The notes beneath the pieces are model-generated. The model was given only the letters and a program-made list of their open reading frames with translations. It made no database searches and was not told where the DNA came from. 39,396 nt of DNA, from positions 208,999 through 248,394 of the forward strand of contig NW_014577279.1 in assembly GCF_000485595.1 (NCBI RefSeq). The letters run 5' to 3'. Within the stretch, counting starts at the first letter, position 1. Every line of letters begins with the position of its first letter. The translations under genes were made by a program, and so were the position numbers. This document shows positions 11,601-23,600 of this stretch, piece by piece. This DNA comes from Priapulus caudatus. Its lineage: Eukaryota; Priapulida; Priapulimorpha; Priapulimorphida; Priapulidae.

Positions 11601-14600
11601 CTCATGTATGGGTAAGTACTGGATGTAGTTGGCGCTCATGATCAATGATGTAGTGAGCCACACTAAGTCTTTTATAGTTTAGTAATAAGACGTGGCACAA
11701 CTTTTATATATCTTGCAGTTCACTACATACAAAAATATGGCCTGCACGCGTGTGCATGTCTGTTTGTCTGTCTGTGTTCCATAAGTTTGGACTTCATAGC
11801 ATATTTTCATATCACCATAATCGATTTTCAATCGTTAATCTCGGAAATATAGTAACAATTGACCTAACTGTCTTGCGTGATTGATGGCTAGCTCTAGCCA
11901 ATGGGCGTTGGGATAGTGGCATACTAAAAACACTGCCTAGTAACGAATTGCCACGTTGTCAACAACTTGGTGGGCACTCGAGAAATGCAGAGACCGGTCT
12001 TGCACATAGCAATAGTATCCCAGATGTATGTGGTTATCTCATATAGATAGATGTAGCAATTACTGTGATGTGGCAACAAAATGTTCCAGGACCTCATTGC
12101 ACCTACATTTCCAATGCTTATATTAACACACCGTAATCAGTCGTGCTCTGTGTGTCTGCTTCTTGGAAATACATCAGTAATTTCTATAGAGGCAGCAACA
12201 AATGTTATGTGAACAGTTATTAGAGATTACTAAGAACGCATTTATCAGATGTGCACAAGGTCACTAAGGCGTCAAAAGGTCACTGTGACATTTAAACACA
12301 TTTTGACTTACGACTGTGCAATAATTGAAGTGAATTCTAAATTCGACAGTTATGCACATAATTTTTAGATAATGTAATAACCAATTTTAACTAACAAAAA
12401 ATGTAGTTCTAAGCAAATTCATTTGGTTTACTAAAAAAATTAACATGTAGTTTTTGTTTTTGCAGGTGTGCAATCACTCCCATCATGTATCCGGCGTCGT
12501 TCTTCTTCACGGAGCCGAGCATGGCCTACATCTGTCTCATCGTAGGCAACCTCTTTGTTGGCATCACCTGCATCCTCACTAGCTTCATTCTGGAGATGTT
12601 CACCTTTGGCAATGTGAGTGCTTGTGTGAGCCTGTGATAGCATGGGGTTGTCGTGCTCTATATACTAGTTACTCTATCATGTCTACTACAAGATTTTGTA
12701 AAGTAAAATTTTGATGTCACAGAGATTAGTGTCGGAAGAGAGTAGCCAGTGGATCAAGGCCCATACATCATGCTATGATTACATAACCGTATGTTATGCC
12801 GCTGTATATGGATGTAGTGCCGCTGAGCACTCTATCATATCTACACGTTGTATTACTACTGAATATATTGTCATGCTTATTGGGATTATAATTAAAAGAT
12901 GTAACCTTAACGATGTAAACAATATTCCCTAGCATTGATTGAGCTGCCCTGCTGGTTACGTTGTTGTATCTGCATGGCCTTGTGTTGTGCCATAATGTGT
13001 CATGTCATGAGTGCTTCGTTGAGTCATGTGGTGTTGTGTTGAGCTATGTCGTGTTGTGTCGTGGCATTGCTTGTTTTGTTATTAATGTCCAGTGTTGATG
13101 TGTTGACAGATGTTCTGCTTGTTGTCTCATGGATTTATAGTGACTGTGTGTGTGTGTGTGTGTGGCACGCATAGATGCATGTTGAGAGTCATGCCGTAAG
13201 GTTGTCTTGATGGATAGAGGCGTAAAACGATTTGAAGTGCAAACTTCTTTAACAAAGACAGTTAAACTCTAATATACCATAATGAAGGCACAAACAAAAC
13301 CTCGCAAACAGAGACAAGAACCGTGCAGACATGTACCCAAGCGTGTGTGCGGTTTATGCCCGGTTGGACTACTCCCATTTCGACTATGGTGGAATTCCCA
13401 TTTCGTCTATAGCAAAACTCCCAATTGGTCTACACCCATTTCGCCTACTCCCAATTCGTCGACACTAAAAATCCATCCCATTCGCATTTTGTCTACCATC
13501 AGTTTGTCCACTAAATAACCATTTATAATTGTAATATATGGTTTTGATTAGCATACATAGATTATACGGAGTGGCATCCACACTAATTTCTCCTTGTATT
13601 TGTTGTAATATCAATACTATGACGTAACTCAACACAAACGTAAGCAGTACGTTTCCAATCTTTACGGTTGAGTAACAATTAACCCTGTTATATAAAATAC
13701 TATGACGAAGTGGCACTATTACCCATTCTGAGAGTAGACGAAATGGGAGTAGGCGAACTGGGAAATTACCGTGTGTGCACACCACCACAAGCAACAACCA
13801 CAAGCAGTACACTGCGTCTCTGGTGCAGCCTGTTTATAACGATGGGCTAAACTACCGCATATAAAAGATGTCGCACGTCACAGTTACTAATAATCTAACG
13901 AAATCTTGATGTGGCTTACGTACAAACAATCAGCTGCTGGTTGTTACAATATGATAAAGCGTTCTGAGGGACATGCAGTGAGCTACAGGATACGTAGCAT
14001 ATCTTACTATTTGCAATCACCGATTTTTAAGTTTGCACATTGCGTAGCTAAAATATTACTAGATAACTATTGACACCTTAGTACTGCGAGGTCATGGGCC
14101 CTCTATATGTCACACTATATGACCAAAAGTAAACGGTTCGCAGTTAAGGTATTTAATTGTATTCATTGTCTCGTTTCCTGTTGAGTATGCCCTGAACGTT
14201 TACACGTGGCAATGCAGCCCCTATTGTATGAGGGTCCTGACCCCAAATCTCAGTTCTCAGTAGATTTTACTATTTTTCACTGCTTACTTTTACTGTAAGC
14301 TTGCAAAAAAACCAAGAGGCTAAATAATCTATATAATAATAAAAGCAAAAAGAAATTCGTGGTAAAAAGTTAAAGAGGAATTAAGAGTTGTCATGCTAAT
14401 ATTAATTTCTTAAGTGAATAACTTAATTGTTACATTAGGCAAAACATCACTGCTAACAGTGAACCAGTATCGTTGCACACTGACGTTAATGTATACGGCC
14501 GTTTTACACCGCATTCTCTAGCCAATCAGTACCATCTTGTAGTAAATGCATTCAAGAAGATTTTTCATTAGGCCGCCTGTATCCAAACCGTCATGTCAGT

Positions 14601-17600
14601 AATGCTGCATAGTCCTTGATTCGTGCAGTCAAATATCAGGCAAGCACGAACCTCGCTAAAATTTAGCACAGGGTGGAAAGTAAAAACCAGTAGAATATTG
14701 AAGCGACTCGCTTCAGAATATAAGTTCTATCAATTTCAGCAGACATATGAAAGTAGTATAAAATGCATGCGCATGTGCTATTTGTGTGTTCCCTCTCTGT
14801 GCTTATAAGATTCATTGTTTTCCAGTTTCCCATCATTGGGAACTTATTAATGGATCAGGTAGTATGTTACAAATGTTTTGATAGTCATGTCATTTAAAGG
14901 GATACAACACCCTAGGATTTTAGGGTATGTTATAATAGTAAGTGCATAAATAATAGTATATACCTACAAATTTCTATAATCATGCATTCACATTTGTCAT
15001 AAAACCACAGTGAGTTTCGAAATCTTTATTTATGGCCGCTGACATGACACCACTGTGATTGTGCTGCCACCCTGACAAAGTTGCGCTTTTTCAGATTAAT
15101 TTTACACATTACAGACCGAGGGCTAATCACAAAAGTGCAGTAATATTTATACCTAACCTTTTTTTTAAACATTTCTAATGAGTATAAACAGTGGAATTTT
15201 TTTATATAGTGTAATTTAAACCTATTTTAACTGAAAATAAGCAAGGAACCCTAGGGTCATGTATCCCTTTAAATCTTTATTGTACACCTGCACTTTTCTT
15301 AATATTCCATCAAAAGTTTGGAATATCAAATTGCATGCAGTTGCACACGCACATAATATACGCATAACACTGCGTTCTCCTACCATTTTCTAAGTAACAG
15401 CATTTAGTCATTCTGATTCCAAATTGTGCTCACTGTTTATGACGTGTAGGTAGTAATTAGCTGCCATGTTCTTAAACGAAACACGTATTTTATTATTTGT
15501 TTCACAAATGCCTGGCAATAAACGTAATGCACGTTTCACATTAAAACAAGGCAAATTTTGGGCGTTTTGGTAATTTGTATACTTGTGGTTTGAATAGTGT
15601 ATCATCAAAGGACAAGTGTATCATCATGACAAATTATATGATACCCTAGTATCATGTAATGAGTTCATTCATTTGCCACATTCTAATTCGTTACTACCAA
15701 GATTTTCAAGCATAATTATATAGTGTACTGTTACTTGACTTGGTAGTTGTCTAAATCACAAATTAACCTATTTTACATATTTTAATTCATTGTTAACACT
15801 GTGTATACTTTTGCAGGGAACGTCTGATTATGAATACTTCAAGACAATCCACGAGACATTGAAGACTGTGTTTCTGATTTTCCCCAACTATGCACTCGGG
15901 CGAACTCTGATGGACATTGCCTTTAATGAATACTACAACCAGTATTTTGCTCGTACAGGTACACCTATCTATTACACAAATATTTACTATTTGTATATCG
16001 TATCGGCCAATGCTTAGCATTTATAGTTGTTTATTTGTTGATTATACATGGGCTACTTGTCTTGACATGTTTATATATGCATGTAAATTATCATTAAATA
16101 GTTTAAAACAATTTGATCGTGATGCCCACTATAATTCTCTGTTTTTGAACATTTCTAATCATACTGAACTTTGACATTTCGAAGTTGTTTCCATTTAGGA
16201 ACACTTGATCATTCTACAAAAACGTTGTGAGTTTGAACGGCAAGTCTTCTGCATACAAATTCTAATAAATTCCCAACTAATAAATCTTACAGACCAGTAT
16301 GACAAGATTGTTTCGCCATTATCCTGGCAATTGGTACCTCGCAGTATGGTTGCCATGGCAACGATGGGGCTCATCTTCCTAGTCATCACGTTGTTTGCTG
16401 AGTACAAGTTTTGCTACAAGTCGAAGTGAGTATTTGATGTCTGCTGCCATTATAAATCGGTGCCTCAAACATCTGGTGCTTCAGCTGATCACCAGCATAT
16501 ATGCAAACATGTGTATATTTAACAATGAGGTACAAATGATTATATACATATGTGTCATTTTGATCCCCGAATGATAGGAAAGTGAAGTAGACTTAGTAGT
16601 CGTTAGACTTACTTAACTAAAATTTATACATCTTATAATGAAAGTTATACTATTAGCTTATAAACCTATGGGGACGATGCCTGCACAGATGGCAGTTTAC
16701 ATTGTGTGTACGTGTACAGAAGGGTTGCAGTCCCAGTGTTCGAAATAAGGGAAAGATTTTGCTTGTCCGACGGACAAGCTACAAGATATTTTTGCTTTTC
16801 CTGCAAAATGTTGGCTTGTCCTAATTAATAACATAGAAATTTATTAAATGTGTAATACATTTAATCAAATTAAATTTTAGACCCAATATCTTACTTCGTA
16901 ATTTTAATACAGTTCACTAACAGTTCAAATTAGGCGCCAAACTTGAAAGAACATAAAGAAGCACAATTATTTATTTTAAGTTATTACTTGTCTTAAGGAT
17001 ACTCTCAAGGTTTTAGGCAAATTTTTACCGATTTTTCATTTTCAATTTTATTCGATGGCTAACACTATGTGCCACCTTCGTACATGCTAATTTCTTCATA
17101 TAACGGTACATGTGAACTGTCAGAGCGATTTGATGATGTCAGAGACATGATACAACCACGATATTCACTAAGCCAGTATCATTCAGCTTCAACCCTGCTA
17201 CAGCTGTCATTACATGTATATTCATGTACATTCATGTACATATGCTAGTGATCCAACAAGTATACCACGCCCAAAATAGTTTTAACACCTCGCAACACAC
17301 CTTACTGTAGTGCGTACCTTACAGTAGTACCGTACTGTAGTACTCTGTGCCACCTTCTCAAGGTGCATGGAACATTTTACCAATTTAGTGGTGTCAGTTA
17401 GTCATGGATATGTCGCAGTAAGTACTAACAGTAGATATTTCACATACGTTCACCCATTTTGCACACAGGCGGTCACTCACTGTGAAAAATAGGAAAACGA
17501 TGATTTCTCCGTTTCGATTTCTGACATAGTAGCCGATGTATAAATGTATATTTCTCTGTGATTACAACTCGGATTAATTTAATTTTACACTCGTTTTAAT

Positions 17601-20600
17601 GGTAACATATTGCTGTAAAGAAGTGCGTCAGGGATTGTTATTAAGTGCCGTATTTTATTAGCTCACTACTGCCGTGAATAACATTGCCACGGTCATTACT
17701 ACACTCTACAGTACTGAGTATGGCACTAACAATAACATCACCGGGCCTCACCTCAGATTCACTGTCTAAGTCACTATAGCGTTTGCAAATACGCCTCATC
17801 CCGATCGTGAGGTTCATCTTGTGATCTGAAATCAACGAAAGACGACAATATCATCGTCTGACTGAAGAATACGCCTCAAAACTTCTTCTCAAGACTCCAT
17901 TGTATGTTGCTGATGCTCAGTGCTGCGATCTGGTGTTTAGTTGCGGAAATAACCCAGCCACAAGAACTTTTCCATGGTTATAACGCCATGTGCACGTAGA
18001 CTGGTCGACAGTTCGACAGTTCCACGCGCTACACTACGTGAGTACGTGAGTACGTGGGGATGGCAAACATCAGAACATCAGATTGGAGCTTATCGCTCAA
18101 AGTTCATGCGGCAGTGACGAGCAGGGCTAGACGGCTACCGACCTTCACTCAGCGAACTATCGTTGGCTACACTGAAAGTGAGTTACGCTAGCCGTGCGTC
18201 GACTGCTGACCGCGCGCGCGGCAGTCTAGGTCATGCAGACGGGAGCGTTTTTTTAAAAAAAATTGAAAATGCTACGTAGATGGGTCGTTCGCGCCATCTA
18301 TGGGGTGGCGGATAACTTCCAAATTAATGTCAGGGCATAAATCAGCGAAAAGGCGAAAATATATTTTTGTACACGAAAGGCAGGCGCCGAGCCACAAAGC
18401 AACAAAAAGCGAGTATTTGGAATTTATTCTCGCCTACGTGCAAAGCCGAAAGACTTCTGCAATGGCCAGAACTGCTGAATTGACCGATTCTACGGCTTTA
18501 CCCTATACCAGAATGGCCTCGTGAAGTATTCTAATATAGGCAGCGAGTTGTCCATAGAATGGCGCCAGTGTGGCGCTGTTCGCGCTTCGCGGCAGTATAT
18601 CCGGCTGCAGTTTGTCTAGCGTGCACTATTTCTAATCATAATTATTTGCCTGGCAACCTGCAATGCAGATGTGTTAACTCACAAGCTGAGTGAAATTCTT
18701 CGCCTACCTGAATATACTGTGGATTTTAGCCGGTAGGATTTCAGCAACTCAATGGAGTGAGTTATCACGCACGAAGGGTGATGCCATCTTTAATTATTAA
18801 TGACACTTGCACGGCATCTCGCGGCAAACTGCTTTTGCGTATTAGAGCCCCCTCCCGCCCCCTCCTCCACTCTCCCTCCACCACCACCACTATGCTCGCG
18901 TCGACGCGATATCCATGATAACATGTTAATATAGCCGAAGTCATTAAAGTTACACAGCTGTATCTTATTACTGTACTACCGGTATAGCAAAGCCTAGCTA
19001 TCATAGATTTTAGATCTGTATTAGTAGTATCCTAGATATATGTCTGAGCGCGAACGCGGTGGCGGGAGGGCGCACATGATTCGGTTGCCAGTGAGTTTAT
19101 GCAGAAGGATACGCGGCTAAGTAGACGTNNNNNNNNNNNNNNNNNNNNNNNNNNNNNNNNNNNNNNNNNNNNNNNNNNNNNNNNNNNNNNNNNNNNNNNN
19201 NNNNNNNNNNNNNNNNNNNNNNNNNNNNNNNNNNNNNNNNNNNNNNNNNNNNNNNNNNNNNNNNNNNNNNNNNNNNNNNNNNNNNNNNNNNNNNNNNNNN
19301 NNNNNNNNNNNNNNNNNNNNNNNNNNNNNNNNNNNNNNNNNNNNNNNNNNNNNNNNNNNNNNNNNNNNNNNNNNNNNNNNNNNNNNNNNNNNNNNNNNNN
19401 NNNNNNNNNNNNNNNNNNNNNNNNNNNNNNNNNNNNNNNNNNNNNNNNNNNNNNNNNNNNNNNNNNNNNNNNNNNNNNNNNNNNNNNNNNNNNNNNNNNN
19501 NNNNNNNNNNNNNNNNNNNNNNNNNNNNNNNNNNNNNNNNNNNNNNNNNNNNNNNNNNNNNNNNNNNNNNNNNNNNNNNNNNNNNNNNNNNNNNNNNNNN
19601 NNNNNNNNNNNNNNNNNNNNNNNNNNNNNNNNNNNNNNNNNNNNNNNNNNNNNNNNNNNNNNNNNNNNNNNNNNNNNNNNNNNNNNNNNNNNNNNNNNNN
19701 NNNNNNNNNNNNNNNNNNNNNNNNNNNNNNNNNNNNNNNNNNNNNNNNNNNNNNNNNNNNNNNNNNNNNNNNNNNNNNNNNNNNNNNNNNNNNNNNNNNN
19801 NNNNNNNNNNNNNNNNNNNNNNNNNNNNNNNNNNNNNNNNNNNNNNNNNNNNNNNNNNNNNNNNNNNNNNNNNNNNNNNNNNNNNNNNNNNNNNNNNNNN
19901 NNNNNNNNNNNNNNNNNNNNNNNNNNNNNNNNNNNNNNNNNNNNNNNNNNTATCCTAGATATATGTCTGAGCGCGAACGCGGTGGCGGGAGGGCGCACAT
20001 GATTCGGTTGCCAGTGAGTTTATCAGAAGAATACCCGGCTACAGTACACGTCAGTTGAGCGCTGTCGCTCTGCGGCACTTGTTATTCACTTCTGATGTTA
20101 TGGTACTAGTAAAATGGGCCCACCCTAGCACCGCTTGCCTTTGGCACGCCTTCACTTGAATATCAATCCCCCCCCCACCTCCTGAAAGCTAGATCCGGCC
20201 CTGACATCTAACCTATGAATAGAGGCCAGCCCATTAATTACATATGATAATTTCTGCACTCGACAGGAGGCTGGCAGTAAGCAGCACAGAAGTGGAAGAT
20301 GAGGATGCTGACGTGGCAGCAGAGAGGAAGCGTGTGCTGCAGGGAGCAGCAGACTTTGTGCGTGTGGAGAACCTCACTAAGGAATACTCCACACACAAGC
20401 TAGGCAAGCTGCTAGCTGTTGATAAACTCTGCTTCGGTGTGCCACAAGGAGAGGTATGTTACACTACATACTTAATTCATATTATGTTTGATTTTACTTC
20501 AATCCATTTTATTTTATGTTGTTTTATTGTTCACATCTTTATTTTTTAATAATTTGATTATTAATGTTTATAAAATTTTCAATAATCAATAAATGATTTA

Positions 20601-23600
20601 CCTTACATTCATTGTTTTAATTTTGTTAGATTTGAATTAATTTTATATTAAATTTCTGTCAGAAAAAACCTTTTGAGATTGTTGCAGTTGGTTGTCTGGT
20701 CAGTATGATAGTTAGTTCATGCATGTTGTTATAACTGCATCAGGCCAGCATAATCACAAGATCTGATTAAAGATCTTTGCAAGTGGTGTTATGTATGAAC
20801 AGTGTGTATGAACAGTGGTTTATTGTGTACCTTACAGTGCTTTGGGCTTCTTGGAGTGAATGGTGCGGGTAAGACAACTACCTTTAAAATGTTGACAGGA
20901 GATACATCAATAACAGGAGGCGATGCATTCCTTAATAACAAAAGGTCTGTATGTACAATCTAACAAACATCAGGCTCGCTGCGCTGCCATTTTAAACTCT
21001 ATCGATTTTTCACTATTCTGAATCTGATGGCGTTGTCTGAGGAACCATTGTATACAATGATGTTATATGCAACATTTAAACTTTTTAGGGGCCTAACTGA
21101 GTGACATGCATCATGTGCATAATTGACCATGTGTAAGGCTATGTTTAGGAACCGTTGTCCATGCAGAGTGTTATCACACTCATATAACAGAATTTTAAGC
21201 ACTATATAAATACTAGATCTAATTATTAATAGTAATTATAGTATGGTACAATATAATTTCACAAACTCGCACGTGTGTGATTATATATCTTTCTTGTTTC
21301 AGCATCATGACAGATGCACGGCTGGTGCAGCAGAGTACTGGGTACTGCCCACAGTTCGACGCTCTCTACGATGAGCTTACCCCTAGGGAACATCTCACAC
21401 TGTACGCACGGTTTCGTGGTGTTCCCTTCCACTACGAGAAACAGGTACGTAAAGCTGTGGTAACAGTCGCCAGGGTATTTTATTGCGTTGAATCGGATAG
21501 TAAATGGTGGGCCAAATAAACCACTCTGCATTTCCAATTCCCTCCATGTATAAAATGTGTTGGTGTCAATACCCATTACCCATTGCTCTTTACAATTGCT
21601 CAATTTTTTAGCTCATCTGACGTAGTCAGATGCAGCTTGTAGAATCGCATGATTGTCCGTGCGTGCGTCCGTGCGTGCGTCTGTCCGTCCGTCAACAGTT
21701 GTGCACAAATCTTAACCGCTCGACGTACGGTCACGATATTTGGGACGTCGGGGGGATCGTGAAAAGGACTCGGGATGACAAATTTGGGGGGTCAAGGGTC
21801 AAAGGTCAAGATGTGTAAATGGAGGGGGAATATTTCCCTCTTAACTTAAGGTATAGGAAGAAATACGGAATTGCGGCACAAATCTTAACGGCTCGACCTA
21901 TGCGCTTAATATTCGGTGTATAGTGTGATGGGCAGGAAACCCATCACCAGTGCGAAATTCGAGGTCACGGGTCAAAGGGCAGTGGGGGAAAGGTCAGATA
22001 TCAGACATTTTCTGAGGACATGGCTATAGTGTTGTAAGCTCTTGCCTCTGAACACTCAAGTAAACACGTCTGTTTCTGTTCATCACACAGGCTCAAAGAC
22101 CCCGTATGTTTTATTACCACCGTGCCGTGTTGCATATACAATAGTGTCATAGATCACGTGTTCGTAAACGAATACAGAAAGTAAAGCATAACATACTAAC
22201 TACACTATAATGGCCTAATAGCCAGAGTGAAAAACTCTTTTGTTTTACGCTGACCTACCATTTTTATCACTTTATTGAAAGGACCATGAAATGTGCTTTC
22301 CACTGACGTGCGAAGAGTAAGTGTCTGATAACCTTTTGACCCTCAAGAGGAGGGTTAAACATGGATTCCTGAACTGCCTCAATGATGTCACAGTGTTCTC
22401 ATATTCATGGCACATCTATAATCTAGAAAGCCAATATGTCTGGATAGCCCAACGGTTACAGCATATAATTACGGCTCAAAGGTCCTTGTATCGAATCCCA
22501 TCAGATTTTTTATTATTTACCTGTTTTCTGTATTTTTCTATCTTTATCCATTTAACTATTTTTTTCCAATTAACGCATATATTTACATGATTTATTTACA
22601 ACAATTTAATAACAACAAATAATTTTTACAATTAAATTGTTTTGTTTTTTAAAATATGGTTAGCGTTAGGGTCGCAATGCACCATAAAACAGGAGTTTCA
22701 GGCACGCGATTTGTATCAACCAATGGGATTCGGGAGGTATGCAGAATGCAGAAGGTTGCTGAAATTATGTGTACGCAACTGCGTATCTGCATATCTGCGC
22801 CTAACAAAGGTGTCACTACGCACGACTTAAATGTTACGTTTATAACCGTAGCAACAGACCTCAGATGAGCCCAGATGCTCTTGCGGCTCTCGTTTAATGC
22901 AAAATATCGCCAAATTCATTTATTACACGAACCTTGGTTGTTTGTCTTGCCTTCCGATAAACGTCACCAATTAACCACTAAATGGACATAGGCAGCATAT
23001 CTAGCTCTGTTAATTTGCATCCAAATTCGATTTGCTATATCATTTTTCTGACTTCTAGTAAATAATGATCACTGCTGCGGTAACTGTTATGTTATTGGTT
23101 AAAGAATGCGTTTGCAACTGTATGTTTTTATCGTTCATAGATGGTTGATTGGTCACTAAGGAAACTTGCTCTAACGCTGTATGCAGACAAGACATCAGGA
23201 ACTCTAAGTGGGGGAAATAGGCGAAAGCTTTCCACAGCTATTGCTCTTGCGGGCAATCCTGTCGTGTTATTTCTGGTAGGTGGCGTCATGTTATAGTCGT
23301 ATCAACATCGTACGTGATACCCGTTCCACTTATTAACAGTTGTGATCTATTGGAGAATTATTTTCAGAAAATTTATATATATCATCCACCAGCTTGTTAC
23401 TCATTACTGCCGTTTTGCCGAATTACTCATATCTGTTTCTCTGATGTATTTCTTATACCTTTACTAACTTGTATTCTTCTGCTATCACTTTTTGTGAACG
23501 CCTGCATTCATCTGCACATTTGTCTCTCTTGTCATTTATCTATGTCATTTTACTGACATTTATGACCATGTTACTGTGAGTACTAGAGTAGATAGAGCTT

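Noticed and set aside
17641-17835. - strand frame of 64 codons in the GC-richer part of intron 18
   Set aside because: Protein-like to a degree, but with no recognised domain, no partner exon and no clear splice sites.
19032-20078. Open frames of about 300-350 codons on both strands
   Set aside because: They run through the N gap; almost all residues are undetermined, so they are not genes.
20945-21302. A missing exon between Walker A and Q-loop exons of NBD2
   Set aside because: Exons 20 and 21 join in frame with the expected residue spacing, so nothing is missing.
22440-22515. Functional tRNA gene
   Set aside because: A and B boxes fit, but the acceptor and D stems do not pair well.
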